This document shows, piece after piece, positions 1-8,363 of a DNA stretch of 24,663 bases (within the stretch, counting starts at the first letter, position 1; every line of letters starts with the position of its first letter). Below the pieces are notes generated by a model, which was not told where the DNA came from, did no database searches, and saw only the letters and a list, made by a program, of their open reading frames with translations. The translations under genes and the position numbers were made by a program. The stretch lies in the IMG/VR virus record IMGVR_UViG_3300025087_000291, positions 1 to 24,663 of that record; one strand, 5' to 3'. Origin of the DNA: a virus.

Positions 1-288
1 CAATTCTAAAACGAATGATTCAACACCTTGTCTATCTTTTACTTTTTTATTAAAATATTTTCTTTCTTTCATTTTTCTTCCACTTTTAAAATAAGGCTCA
101 CATAATTCTTGTGCCTCCTCTTCGGTTAAATTATCCACAATCACAATTAAGTGATTTGGATATTCCATTCTCCCCCACTTATGCGGATAAGGTGCATAAG
201 CGATTATATCGCCTTTCTTTTTTCTTTTGTGTCCGCTTTCCAAATCCTCCTCATCTCGGACAGCGACTGCAAATTCAAATTTTGGCAT
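1..288 (-). CDS. Hypothetical phage protein, C-terminus cut by the window edge
   Basis: An open minus-strand frame starts at the ATG at 286-288 and runs without a stop off the left edge, giving 96 residues. The protein begins MPKFEFAVAVRDEEDLESGH and continues with a charged KRKKKGD stretch, then an IIAYAPYPHKWG segment and a hydrophobic strand LIVIVDNL followed by an acidic EEEAQEL helix. I do not recognise a family. The start has an A/T-rich context ending in AATATG, as for many genes here, and no Shine-Dalgarno. It follows the hairpin terminator at 312-332, so it may be a separate unit or depend on readthrough. Being last after the structural genes, it may be structural or lysis-related, but nothing in the sequence decides this. 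Confidence 0.75.
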   Translation of the reverse strand, partial: MPKFEFAVAVRDEEDLESGHKRKKKGDIIAYAPYPHKWGRMEYPNHLIVIVDNLTEEEAQELCEPYFKSGRKMKERKYFNKKVKDRQGVESFVLEL

Positions 289-311
289 ATTATTTTTAAA
301 ATAATTAATTC

Positions 312-332
312 TATAAAGAGCCCGAAGGCTCT
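312..332 (-). terminator. Intrinsic terminator with UUCG tetraloop
   Basis: On the minus strand the 6-bp stem AGAGCC/GGCTCT (plus positions 327-332 and 317-322) closes a TTCG loop and is followed by TTTAT. It lies 7 bases after the stop of the 123-aa gene, as expected for the end of a transcription unit. The T-run is short, so termination may be partial. Confidence 0.75.
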
Positions 333-339
333 CTAACAA

Positions 340-711
340 TTAACTAGGGTCTGCAATTCCGATTTTAAAGGCTGGACTGTTCCAAGTTTGTGAAGTTGTC
401 ACTGCTTGTGATGTCACAGTCGTTGCTGCTAGAAGAGTTGTTCCATCATCTAAAACAGCGTAAGTCACTGTTCCGTCAGCTGATGGGGTCATTCCTGTTT
501 GAGCTCCGACAGTCACTTTTCTTCCCGAAGTGTCGTCAGCAACAACATAGTCACCGTTGCCATCACCTGCCGTTAAAGTTGCAGCTGCTAAGGCTACTGC
601 GGAAATTCCTGCATAGTTAGCTGGTTGAGTTGAGCAGAAAGTTAAATGTGTGCAAGTCGCTATTTTATCTAAAGCTGCGTCTATCACATCATCGTGTAAT
701 AATTTTGCCAT
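340..711 (-). CDS. Small Ala/Thr-rich virion-type protein (123 aa)
   Basis: The product starts MAKLLHDDVIDAALDKIATC, a short helix, and then becomes a low-complexity beta-prone chain rich in Ala, Thr, Gly and Val (AVALAAATLTAGDGNGDY, TTLLAATTVTSQAVTTSQT). It has two or three Cys near residues 19-26. Such small Ala/Thr-rich proteins are common among phage head-decoration, fibre and tail accessory proteins, so a virion component is likely, but I cannot assign the exact part. It starts without a Shine-Dalgarno (TAATTGTATGGC) and is followed directly by a hairpin terminator, which makes it the last gene of the late operon or of this segment. Confidence 0.8.
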   Translation of the reverse strand: MAKLLHDDVIDAALDKIATCTHLTFCSTQPANYAGISAVALAAATLTAGDGNGDYVVADDTSGRKVTVGAQTGMTPSADGTVTYAVLDDGTTLLAATTVTSQAVTTSQTWNSPAFKIGIADPS

Positions 712-736
712 ACAATTAGTTTAATTTATTAATTTA

Positions 737-904
737 TTAAATCCCCATTCGACTAGGTGGAGCATTTGATAAATACCACCCGTTAAATAAAGAGAAAAAG
801 ATTTTGATTGGTTCTAAAAATTCCTGAATAAACACTTCTAATAAAACAATTTTTTCAATCTTAACTTCTGCAACTATATCATCTATTTGAAATGTATTAT
901 TCAT
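737..904 (-). CDS. Small hypothetical protein (55 aa)
   Basis: A 55-codon frame begins at the ATG at 902-904, overlapping the stop of the 305-aa gene by 8 bases, and ends TAA at 737-739. The product reads MNNTFQIDDIVAEVKIEKIV, then an amphipathic LLEVFIQEFLEPIKIFFSLF segment, and ends in SRMGI. The middle is hydrophobic with acidic residues, so it is more likely an amphipathic or membrane-associated helix than a clean transmembrane span. The tight overlap with the upstream gene, and the fact that it fills an otherwise empty 185-base gap, support it as a real gene. A holin-like role is conceivable but unsupported. Confidence 0.55.
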   Translation of the reverse strand: MNNTFQIDDIVAEVKIEKIVLLEVFIQEFLEPIKIFFSLFNGWYLSNAPPSRMGI

Positions 905-1814
905 AAGTTAGTGCTTCTCTATTTGACCAGACTTGATTATAAATCCCTGTGCCAGCAAACTTCGCCACTTCGTCCACTCTTTCGTCGTATCTTGTTATTT
1001 TCCAGACAGCAGAAGCAGAAGACGAACCGATAGGAGCTTGCCCAACATAAGTAATTTCAGCGTCATCTGATTTCACAGCAATACGAGTCATAAATTGAGA
1101 AAGTTGTTTAGCTTCGATTGCTGGATCAATCGGAAAATTAGAAACTGATACTTGGTGATTGTCTGGGAGTTGTTTGTCGGAGGTAGCTGGGTTTATTCTT
1201 TCCCCTGCGATATTCTTTTGCCACACTGTTTCATAAGCGACACTTCTTCCAAGACTTCTATTAAGTCCAACTACTTTAATCCCATCTTTGGTAATAAGTT
1301 CGTCTGGAATTATTTTTTTTTCCGATATTCTATTTAAAATTTCTTGAATTCTCAAAAGTTCCAAAGAATAATGTGGTTTTTCCATTATTTTCATCATCTC
1401 ATCCAGCATTAAAGTATAATCAATCACTTCCTGTTGTTCCATTTTAGGAACTTCAAGCTTAATCTTCTTGATTGCGTCAATGACTGCTTTGTTATCCACA
1501 TTGACCTCTGTCTTGCCGACATTAACAGTCATTTCCTTTTTATTCAAGGATGTTAAAAGAGCCTCTAATTTGCCCTCTAATCCGCTTATATCCAGTTCTG
1601 GGATACTTACTACTGGGATAGACTTAACAGCCTCTGTGGTGGCGTTTTGAGCCTCTAGGAGGGGTTGAATATCGGTTGGATTCTTGACTGTAATTTCAGT
1701 GGGTATTTCTTTGATAGCTTTGTCTATGCGGTCGCCAAGATACTCAACGATATTTTTCAATGTTGGATAGAGAGAGTTCTTTAATGCTTCGGTTAGATAT
1801 TTTCGGTAGTCCAT
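897..1814 (-). CDS. Putative virion protein (305 aa)
   Basis: The N-terminal 40 residues (MDYRKYLTEALKNSLYPTLK and on) look helical. Residues about 60-120 contain repeated amphipathic segments (SIPVVSIPELDISGLEGKLE, NVGKTEVNVDNKAVIDAIKK), typical of elongated phage structural proteins. A helical middle (DYTLMLDEMMKIMEKPHY) is followed by a beta-rich C-terminal half that contains INPATSDKQLPDNHQ, a turn-rich linker seen in many virion proteins, and a domain ending ITRYDERVDEVAKFAGTG. I cannot name a family. It abuts the 611-aa ejection-type gene (stop and start adjacent) and overlaps the following 55-aa gene, so it belongs to the late operon. A tail or fibre-associated role is inferred from position only. 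Confidence 0.75.
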   Translation of the reverse strand: MDYRKYLTEALKNSLYPTLKNIVEYLGDRIDKAIKEIPTEITVKNPTDIQPLLEAQNATTEAVKSIPVVSIPELDISGLEGKLEALLTSLNKKEMTVNVGKTEVNVDNKAVIDAIKKIKLEVPKMEQQEVIDYTLMLDEMMKIMEKPHYSLELLRIQEILNRISEKKIIPDELITKDGIKVVGLNRSLGRSVAYETVWQKNIAGERINPATSDKQLPDNHQVSVSNFPIDPAIEAKQLSQFMTRIAVKSDDAEITYVGQAPIGSSSASAVWKITRYDERVDEVAKFAGTGIYNQVWSNREALTYE

Positions 1815-3650
1815 TTATTTGTTAGAATCAATTAGTTTTTGTATAGATTTTTCTATTTGTTTTCTTGCTTGTGGCTTAGCCTTATCCCATTGTTGGGAAA
1901 GTCTTTTATAAGTGTCTCTGAATTGTTGAGATTTAGCGGAGATAGCTTGAGTAGAAAGTCCGACTGGTATTCCTTCCTTAAATTTATTAGATATTGTACC
2001 AACTGTTTTTTTCTCTGCTTCTGTGAGAGGTTTTCCTTGACTTCCAAACAAAAAGTTTTTTACATCACTCCCTTCTTGAACACCTTTTTCTAGTTCTTGG
2101 AACACCTTTTGTAATTTTGTTTCTGGACTTCTTAGGTTCTTAATAATCTTTGCCATAAAATTCATTCCAACTCCTTTCAACACTTGAGAAGGGTTTCCCG
2201 TTATCAATCCTACAACAGTATCAAGATTACCAAATCCTCCAACCCAGTCAGATACTCCACTTCCTATTCCTCGTGATTGTTTTTTGAATTGATTGATTAA
2301 GGCATTCTCAATAGATTTCAAATCTGAATAACTGTTTCTTAACTCCTGATATCCTTTTCCTTTAGCGTTGAATATTTTTTTATCCATAATCTCTCTAAAT
2401 AACTGCGAAGCCTTTCCAGATATTTCAGCACCAGCTTTGTCTGAAAGAGGATTTACATCTTTGTTTATATCCTCAATGAAACCTTGAATATCGGATAATT
2501 TTGTATTACCAAAAGACACTTTACCGTTTTTAACACTTCCGTAATTATCAATAATATCTTGAATCAGTCCATTGATTTTATTTTTAGTAGCACTAGTAGA
2601 ATTTTTAGCCATACTTTTAAGTCCGTCAATAACTCCTATAAAATCAGTCTTTCCAAAGTTAGCTCCAATTTCTCCAGCTTGGTTGGCTAATTCTGAATAC
2701 TTGTTATAAATACTATCCTTAGAAGTTTTAAGGGCTTGGAGAGTTTCCCCAAAAGTAGCCTTTGAAGGCTCAAATGCTTTTTCTATTCCGTCTAAGTCTT
2801 TAACGACCGTGCCTTTAGCTTCATTATAAAGAGTTTGAAAAGCTCTCTTAGCCTTAGGTATAGCCTCTAGCGCGGTTGTAGTGTTCATTTTTCCTGTCAT
2901 TCCAATTGTTTTACCAATATTTTCAGCTAAAGTACTTGTCATAGCTCTTTTAACCCCTCCTATTACTGCACCAGCACCAGGTATCACAGCACCCAATTGA
3001 GCACCGCTTCCTAATTTTGTGAAATCTAGTTGAGATGGGTCACCTGTTTCTGCCGCCATAACTCCACCAGTTGCTACTCCACTTGCCCCCATTTTGGTCG
3101 CTAATTTAGCTCCTGCTGTTAAGAAGTTAGGTACTTTTGTCGCTGTATCTATCACTCCGCCCGCTATCTTTGATGCTTTCATTGCTCCTGCTTCTGGCAT
3201 TACAAATTCTCCTACCATTTCAGCCACTCTCCCTGGGTTTGCCAAATCAACCATACTTTTTGGTTCAGCCCATTTAGAGATTGTTTCTTGAGCTTGCCCT
3301 CCCATATTTTCATAACTTTTATCTCCTGTAAGTTTACTAACCCCTTTTCCAACTAAATTAGTTAGCCCTGTAAAAGTTGACGCTGCGCCTTTAATGAATT
3401 GTCTCCCGATGTTTATTGGGTTAGTCAAAGAAGCTACTTTTTCTTGATAAGTTGAATCAGCAGTTATGTTGCCAGTTGCTTTATCATAAAATGATGATTC
3501 TTTTTTTTCTGGTTGCATAGGTTGTTCTGGTTGGTCATATTTATTCTTAAAGTCATCAACAACAAACTGGATGTTTCCATCATCCTCTTTGTTTTTAATC
3601 ATTTCCTGAACGATAGAATCGAGTTGTCTTCTTTTATCTTCTTGTAGCAT
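1815..3650 (-). CDS. Large internal-virion / DNA-ejection-type protein (611 aa)
   Basis: The first 40 residues form a charged helix ending in FVVDDFKNKYDQ, then a Pro/Gln linker (PEQPMQPEKKE). Residues about 75-240 contain many Gly/Ala-rich amphipathic segments (GASGVATGGVMAAETG, GAQLGAVIPGAGAVIGGVKR). Residues about 240-611 are long helices with coiled-coil character, ending in a Lys/Gln-rich tail. Large helical proteins with Gly/Ala-rich membrane-active segments are typical of podovirus internal core proteins that enter the cell envelope during DNA ejection. The place next to another long helical protein and downstream of the tail genes supports this. No lytic transglycosylase or peptidase motif is evident. 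The call rests on composition and context, not on a recognised domain. Confidence 0.7.
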   Translation of the reverse strand: MLQEDKRRQLDSIVQEMIKNKEDDGNIQFVVDDFKNKYDQPEQPMQPEKKESSFYDKATGNITADSTYQEKVASLTNPINIGRQFIKGAASTFTGLTNLVGKGVSKLTGDKSYENMGGQAQETISKWAEPKSMVDLANPGRVAEMVGEFVMPEAGAMKASKIAGGVIDTATKVPNFLTAGAKLATKMGASGVATGGVMAAETGDPSQLDFTKLGSGAQLGAVIPGAGAVIGGVKRAMTSTLAENIGKTIGMTGKMNTTTALEAIPKAKRAFQTLYNEAKGTVVKDLDGIEKAFEPSKATFGETLQALKTSKDSIYNKYSELANQAGEIGANFGKTDFIGVIDGLKSMAKNSTSATKNKINGLIQDIIDNYGSVKNGKVSFGNTKLSDIQGFIEDINKDVNPLSDKAGAEISGKASQLFREIMDKKIFNAKGKGYQELRNSYSDLKSIENALINQFKKQSRGIGSGVSDWVGGFGNLDTVVGLITGNPSQVLKGVGMNFMAKIIKNLRSPETKLQKVFQELEKGVQEGSDVKNFLFGSQGKPLTEAEKKTVGTISNKFKEGIPVGLSTQAISAKSQQFRDTYKRLSQQWDKAKPQARKQIEKSIQKLIDSNK

Positions 3651-3655
3651 ATTTT

Positions 3656-4966
3656 TTAGTAGTTATATTTAGTTCTTAAGTCTTCTTGATTTACACCAGT
3701 CGCCCCTTGAACATACCTACCAGCTTGCGCTTGATTTCTTTTATAATTTTCTATCTTTGTTCTTAAGTCATTTTCAAGAGCTTCAATTTTATAATAAGCT
3801 GTAGCAGGTGTATCAAGTAATGTTGCAAGAATCTTTTTATATTTTTCTTCATCTTCTTTTCTAAGAACTCCACCCTCCAAAGCTTTACCAACAACCTGTC
3901 TTACTCTGTCAACATCAGCTTGGACTTCTCTTGATTTGCTCCAAGGATTTATTTTTTGCCATCCAGATACTGGACCTAAGAATTGTTCATTCCCTTGAAT
4001 ACTTGTTTTAAGATTTTGTAAAGAATACAAAGCGTCTTCCGTTTGAGATATAGCGGTAATAGCCGTATCTGAAAGTTGCTTATTAACACCCGTGCCTAGT
4101 TCAGAAACTCTCGAAATAACTTCGTTTCTAATATTAGTCGGAACATTTGCAACTGAAGCTTGACCACTAGCTAATAAATTTGCCCACTGGTCGACTGAAG
4201 AACTTCCTCCAGAAAATGCAATCGTTTTATAATCTCTTGGATTTATAATTGTTTCGTATGTAGAATCAAATTCTTCCTTACTTCCTCCCGCTTGAATATA
4301 TTTGTTTCTTTCTTCGATGAATTTATATGGGTTTACAAAACCATCTTCACCACGGGAAGCTAAAATATTTGTTTCAGCTTGAGCCTGAACCGAACCAAGT
4401 CTTTCGCCTAATGTTCCTCCACCACCTCCTGATAAAGATTTCTGTGCCGATAGTGTTTGAAGTTGTTTCTGTTTAAAGTCTTCGGTGATTAAATCTTGAA
4501 ACTTTCCGCCTTGAATTGCTTTGGCAAATTCTCTCTTACTCATTCCGTCTGGTCTTTGTTTAGGGTCTGCTCCGTAAGTCTGAATGAATTGTTGTCTTTC
4601 GTCTTCTTTTCGTTTAAGGTCGGCTAGTTTAGTATTGTAAATTCCAGTTAAAGCGTTTAATTTAGCGGTATCTAGTTGCGATTGATGTGATGCTTCGCCC
4701 GTAAGAACTCCCATAGCTTTTGGAGCGTTCATAATTTCAACTTGATTCATTTCAGCGATTGAATTTGCTTTAGCGATTTTCTTTTCCAGACTGCCTATCT
4801 TCATATTTTTGAGGCTTTTAGGCGAATTTGTGTAAGTTTGCTGGATATTTTGAGAACTATAAACCGCACTCGGATTTACCGAAGGCATTAAGTTTAGTGT
4901 TGGTGCTACTGATTCAGTGACAACAGGTGCTACTGGGTTTAATTCTTCTTGTGTTTGAGTTGCCAT
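3656..4966 (-). CDS. Internal virion / tail-associated helical protein (436 aa)
   Basis: The N-terminus is Pro/Val/Ser-rich and disordered (NPVAPVVTESVAPTLNLMPS). It is followed by helices rich in Lys, Ala and Gln (KNMKIGSLEKKIAKANSIAE, LADLKRKEDERQQFIQTYG), a Gly-rich linker (SLSGGGGGTLGERLG near residue 180), and a mostly helical C-terminal half with LYSLQNLKTSIQGNEQFLGP and a WQKINPWSKSREVQADVDRV segment. Phage internal proteins often combine such a long helical body with flexible linkers. It ends 5 bases before the next gene's start and probably works with that 611-aa protein in DNA ejection. The start has the recurrent TTTAAACAATATGGC context and no Shine-Dalgarno. I do not recognise a family. 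Confidence 0.7.
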   Translation of the reverse strand: MATQTQEELNPVAPVVTESVAPTLNLMPSVNPSAVYSSQNIQQTYTNSPKSLKNMKIGSLEKKIAKANSIAEMNQVEIMNAPKAMGVLTGEASHQSQLDTAKLNALTGIYNTKLADLKRKEDERQQFIQTYGADPKQRPDGMSKREFAKAIQGGKFQDLITEDFKQKQLQTLSAQKSLSGGGGGTLGERLGSVQAQAETNILASRGEDGFVNPYKFIEERNKYIQAGGSKEEFDSTYETIINPRDYKTIAFSGGSSSVDQWANLLASGQASVANVPTNIRNEVISRVSELGTGVNKQLSDTAITAISQTEDALYSLQNLKTSIQGNEQFLGPVSGWQKINPWSKSREVQADVDRVRQVVGKALEGGVLRKEDEEKYKKILATLLDTPATAYYKIEALENDLRTKIENYKRNQAQAGRYVQGATGVNQEDLRTKYNY

Positions 4967-4988
4967 ATTGTTTAAATTATTTATAAAA

Positions 4989-5639
4989 TTATAATGCTGT
5001 TATTATTCCTCCTTTTACATAAATTGTATTTCCTAATCCATCTTCAAATGTTCCTGTTTGACCATCATAGGAATCTTTGGCAAAACCATCTACTGCTGTT
5101 ATTTTTCCACCTGAACTTATACTTGCCTTTAAAACTGAATCAACACTGAATGCTAAACTTTTTCCTGAACCTACTGAAAGATACAAATTTCCTATTGAAT
5201 CAATAAGCACTCCACTTGACCCAAAATAATAAAATCCTCCGTTATTAGTCTCACCATTTTGGAAAAATAATCCAGCATTACTACCATAAATACCAAAATC
5301 TGCGTGAATACCTGACAATGACCCTGCTTGTAATAATCCACTAACTGTTAAATTCCCTGTAATACTTCCACCTGTTGCCGTAATAGTTCCTGTAATTGCA
5401 GCACTCGTTGCTGTTAACGCCCCTGCATAACTTAATCTGAAAGGTGCGCCTGTATAATTAGTTGCTCCTGCAAAAACTCCTTCCTTGTTTATTTTGAAAA
5501 TCTGTGAACCCGCACCCGCAGAAAATTGCTTAAAATTGCCGAACTGATTTACTTGGAAAGGATTTTGATATTGAGGAGTTTGTTGTTGAGTTTGTTGAGT
5601 TCCGCCTACTCCCATTGCTACTGGTTGATTTTTAAACAT
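4989..5639 (-). CDS. Tail fibre-like beta-structured protein (216 aa)
   Basis: After a Gln-rich disordered N-terminus (GGTQQTQQQTPQYQNPFQV) the protein becomes a repetitive beta-rich chain: TATSAAITGTITATGGSITG, NLTVSGLLQAGSLSGI, then GIYGSNAGLFFQNGE and LYLSVGSGKSLAFSVDS. The ITGTITAT/SITGNLTV periodicity resembles triple-stranded beta-prism or beta-helical fibre shafts of phage adhesins. It ends in a compact FEDGLGNTIYVKGGIITAL. Its start overlaps the stop of the 62-aa gene by 8 bases. A short fibre or a virion-attached adhesin domain is likely; the receptor cannot be inferred. Confidence 0.7.
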   Translation of the reverse strand: MFKNQPVAMGVGGTQQTQQQTPQYQNPFQVNQFGNFKQFSAGAGSQIFKINKEGVFAGATNYTGAPFRLSYAGALTATSAAITGTITATGGSITGNLTVSGLLQAGSLSGIHADFGIYGSNAGLFFQNGETNNGGFYYFGSSGVLIDSIGNLYLSVGSGKSLAFSVDSVLKASISSGGKITAVDGFAKDSYDGQTGTFEDGLGNTIYVKGGIITAL

Positions 5640-5820
5640 CTTTTAGTTTTATAATTAGTTTATCTTCCAATTCTTCTATGCTTTCAATAATTTCCCCTTC
5701 GTTTCGGAGTTTTTCAATATAAGCCAAGCCATTTTTTTGGAGCTCTTCTTTTGTCATCAGTTTATATTCTGATGAGTTTATGGGCTTAGGTTTTAGTCGC
5801 CATTCACATATTCTGATCAT
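5632..5820 (-). CDS. Small charged hypothetical protein (62 aa)
   Basis: The product is 62 residues, beginning MIRICEWRLKPKPINSSEY and continuing as an acidic/basic helix (KEELQKNGLAYIEKLRNEGE) and a short strand (EDKLIIKLKDV). Its start overlaps the upstream stop in an ATGA arrangement, and its end overlaps the next start, so it is translationally coupled on both sides inside the tail cluster. No family is recognised. Its small size and charge would fit an assembly chaperone or a minor tail part, but this is inference only. Confidence 0.65.
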   Translation of the reverse strand: MIRICEWRLKPKPINSSEYKLMTKEELQKNGLAYIEKLRNEGEIIESIEELEDKLIIKLKDV

Positions 5821-7088
5821 ATAATTGAGATATTAGTTATTATCGGTGTACTTGAACCGCTTGAAGTCATTGTAATTCTAGCTTGCATAAATTGACAATC
5901 CGCTAAGCCGCCGTCAAAATAAACTTTTTTGTTTATTGTGTCGATAACTGGTGTTTGCGCTACCCAACCAGCTCCATTTGTTTTAGTAGAAATACCTATC
6001 CCCTCTGGATAACTTTCATAACTAACAATTACATTATTAAAACTTCCTTGAACTTGCGGAGTGTCTATTGCCCCCGTAGCTCTGTTAGTAGCGTGTCTTA
6101 AATTCACGCCATCAGAAATAGACACTATCAGATTATTATTCTGAACATCTATCGAAGTAATCGTATCGGTAGCTGTGTATTGTTGAACTACTGCTCTTGG
6201 TTGACCTGCAACCTTTCTGTGAATAGTATAAATTTTAGTTCCAACAGCTAAAAGTGGTCTTCCATTCAATACTACTGATTTTTGCCATCCGATTGCTGTC
6301 GTTTCATCTCTTAATTCCTTTTCAAATAAACTAAACTGTCCACCTGACCACTGATAAAGTCTGCCATTTGTTCCACATTGAGCCAGTATATATTCATCTG
6401 TGTTTATAAAACAGTTTATTCCATTTTCTTGCAATTCATTTGAAAGAGAAAATGAATCTGAATAAGTATCCCAAATAAAAGCTCGGCATTGTTTAACAGT
6501 AGTAGAAACTATTGTGCCGATTAAAATATTTGTATATTTATCTGGAATAATACATCTACCTATAAATTGAGCTGGTATATCTAAAGCATTAGCAGTGAAT
6601 GTTAGGGAAGAATTTACAGATGCGACATATTTCCCATCCGTAATAAATAAGGTTAAATTTTCTTCGCAAGCAGCATAGGCTTTTGAATTGGAAAAAGTGC
6701 CGTGTACATCATCAATACTAGCTTCTGTATCTTCATCAAAATGCCCGAGTTTAGAAGCTGTCCAATACCATATTTTTCCATTGTAATACTGCGCTCCATT
6801 ATGTCCTCCCGATTGAGTATTTGCAGTTATACTAGAATATTCACCAGCTGTATTTCTCTTCCATCTTTTAGTAGATGTGGTTGAAAAAAAATATTGTGTA
6901 CCAGTGGATGATGTGGTTTGAACGCAAGGTTCATCTGGTACACCTGATGTAGTGTCGGCATATAAAACCAACGGGCATTTAAGACTTCCTAATTCGGTAT
7001 GTGCATCACAATTAACCATACTGTCAAATCCAGTTTGGTCAAATTTTGAAACTCCTATGCCATTTATAAATTGATTATAATCAGGCAT
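5817..7088 (-). CDS. Tail protein with beta-propeller-like repeats (423 aa)
   Basis: The protein begins MPDYNQFINGIGVSKFDQTG and is almost entirely beta-strand-like. Recurrent short units of a hydrophobic strand, turn and aromatic residue follow each other: AQYYNGKIWYWTASKLGHFD, LTLFITDGKYVASVNSS, CRAFIWDTYSDSFSLSNE, GRLYQWSGGQFSLFE, RPLLAVGTKIYTIHRK and NNLIVSISDGVNLRHA. This spacing of about 40-50 residues suggests a beta-propeller. Podovirus tail nozzle proteins carry propeller domains, so a nozzle or tail-tip role is plausible. The C-terminal part (residues about 360-423) looks like a separate beta-sandwich. It lies between tailspike and fibre-like genes in the late operon, with overlaps on both sides. 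The propeller assignment is by eye and unconfirmed. Confidence 0.7.
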   Translation of the reverse strand: MPDYNQFINGIGVSKFDQTGFDSMVNCDAHTELGSLKCPLVLYADTTSGVPDEPCVQTTSSTGTQYFFSTTSTKRWKRNTAGEYSSITANTQSGGHNGAQYYNGKIWYWTASKLGHFDEDTEASIDDVHGTFSNSKAYAACEENLTLFITDGKYVASVNSSLTFTANALDIPAQFIGRCIIPDKYTNILIGTIVSTTVKQCRAFIWDTYSDSFSLSNELQENGINCFINTDEYILAQCGTNGRLYQWSGGQFSLFEKELRDETTAIGWQKSVVLNGRPLLAVGTKIYTIHRKVAGQPRAVVQQYTATDTITSIDVQNNNLIVSISDGVNLRHATNRATGAIDTPQVQGSFNNVIVSYESYPEGIGISTKTNGAGWVAQTPVIDTINKKVYFDGGLADCQFMQARITMTSSGSSTPIITNISII

Positions 7089-7215
7089 CTTTTTTTTCTT
7101 TAATTTGTGTTAAATTTTGCATCATCGCTATTAACTGAAACACTTGAGTATACTGGCAAGAAGCCAGATAATTGAGAATTAGATTTAATTGTTCTTCTGT
7201 TATTTCGTATTTCAT
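7081..7215 (-). CDS. Small hypothetical protein (44 aa)
   Basis: I place the start at the ATG at 7213-7215, just after the tailspike stop (7217-7219), in the context AAAATAATATG that most genes here share. A longer frame reading back to 7287 would sit almost wholly inside the tailspike gene and is less likely. The product starts MKYEITEEQLNLILNYLASC and continues QYTQVFQLIAMMQNLTQIKE, an amphipathic two-helix protein ending KEKKDA. It overlaps the start of the 423-aa tail gene by 8 bases. No family is recognised; a tail chaperone or small virion subunit is possible. Confidence 0.6.
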   Translation of the reverse strand: MKYEITEEQLNLILNYLASCQYTQVFQLIAMMQNLTQIKEKKDA

Positions 7216-7216
7216 A

Positions 7217-8359
7217 TTATTTTGCAACCCAGCCTGACGCATCAGTGCCAGATTCTTTAATATATAAAGTTGTTCCTGCTCCCCCATCTGTTCTTAGATA
7301 TAAAGAACCAATTAAGGCAGTCAATACTCCTTCTGGCGAACCAGAACCAAAAGTTATTTTTCTTAGGGTAGAAGTATTGTTTCCTAAATTTATATTTCCA
7401 GCAGTTGTTAGGTATAAGTCATCTAAAACTAAAACCTTTGTATCAGTAGTAGAGCCAGAATTTATATAAGAGTTATTTTTGGTTGCATCAGTATCGTCAG
7501 TTATTCCGTGATTAGAAGAAAAGACTATAAAATTGTAATCAGCAGTTGCTTCTAAGTGAACTGAACCAGCAGTATTAGTTTCTGTATAAACTCCAGAATA
7601 ATTACCATAATTTCCCGCAATACTTAAACCATATCCAGTATTATTTTGTGCCGTTAATCCAAGAACATAAATAGAAATATTATCCACATACATTCCATCT
7701 CCGCCATTCAAATTAACATCTATGTTTTCAAACACGCAGGCATTGGTATCTGCACCAGAAACATATATCCCAGTACCATCATTTGAAGCTGAAATAATAT
7801 CTCTAAAAGTGTTCAAGTTTCCGTAGGTATGATAAATTCCGTGAGAACCCTGATTGATAACCCTAATATTTTCCAGTATTCCTCTGCTTCCGTTAGTATG
7901 ATAATAAATGCCATAACTAGTATCTCCATTCACAGCCTTATTGGTATTGTCTAAAGTAATGCTAGATATTTTGGTATGGCTTATAGTGATTTCAATTCCT
8001 GTTCCATTAAAATCCTTGTCTAGTTTAGTGTTGTATCTATTTTCACCAAGAAGACTAATTCGTGCAGAAAGAGCAAGTGTGCTTGTAAATCTATATGTGC
8101 CAGCTGGAAAATAGACAGTATTTCCATTAGTAGTCGCAGCTGTAATAGCGGCGTTAATAGCCACAGTGTCATCACTTGACCCGTCTCCAGTCGCACCGTA
8201 TCTTTTAACATTTATAACATTATCGATTGCTGAAGTTAGTATCTTTTTACTGGTTCCAGCGGCGTCGTCAGTTGTATCAGAAACATCTACAATCGGAATA
8301 TAATCCCCACTGGCGGGAGTTGTTAGTTCGGTACAATCGGTTATTTTTTTATCGCTCAT
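7217..8359 (-). CDS. Tailspike with pectate-lyase-like beta-helix (380 aa)
   Basis: Three parts are visible. Residues 1-45 (KITDCTELTTPASGDYIPIV) match the short virion-anchoring module found at the start of many environmental phage spikes. Residues about 49-310 begin VINVKRYGATGDGSSDDTVA, the hallmark entry of the pectate lyase 3 type right-handed beta-helix, followed by NGNTVYFPAGTYRF and many short turns with Asn/Gly (GIYHTYGNLNTFRDI, NGGDGMYVDNISIY). Residues about 338-380 (GSPEGVLTALIGSLYLRTDG, ending SGTDASGWVAK) match a small C-terminal module common in tail spikes. Such proteins bind and often cleave surface polysaccharides at the cell envelope. Catalytic residues cannot be assigned by eye. 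It is 3 bases from the upstream fibre gene. Confidence 0.85.
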   Translation of the reverse strand: MSDKKITDCTELTTPASGDYIPIVDVSDTTDDAAGTSKKILTSAIDNVINVKRYGATGDGSSDDTVAINAAITAATTNGNTVYFPAGTYRFTSTLALSARISLLGENRYNTKLDKDFNGTGIEITISHTKISSITLDNTNKAVNGDTSYGIYYHTNGSRGILENIRVINQGSHGIYHTYGNLNTFRDIISASNDGTGIYVSGADTNACVFENIDVNLNGGDGMYVDNISIYVLGLTAQNNTGYGLSIAGNYGNYSGVYTETNTAGSVHLEATADYNFIVFSSNHGITDDTDATKNNSYINSGSTTDTKVLVLDDLYLTTAGNINLGNNTSTLRKITFGSGSPEGVLTALIGSLYLRTDGGAGTTLYIKESGTDASGWVAK

Positions 8360-8363
8360 ATTT

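Noticed and set aside
7216-7287. Long version of the 44-aa gene starting at 7287
   Set aside because: It would overlap the tailspike by 71 bases, whereas the ATG at 7215 directly after the tailspike stop has the usual start context.
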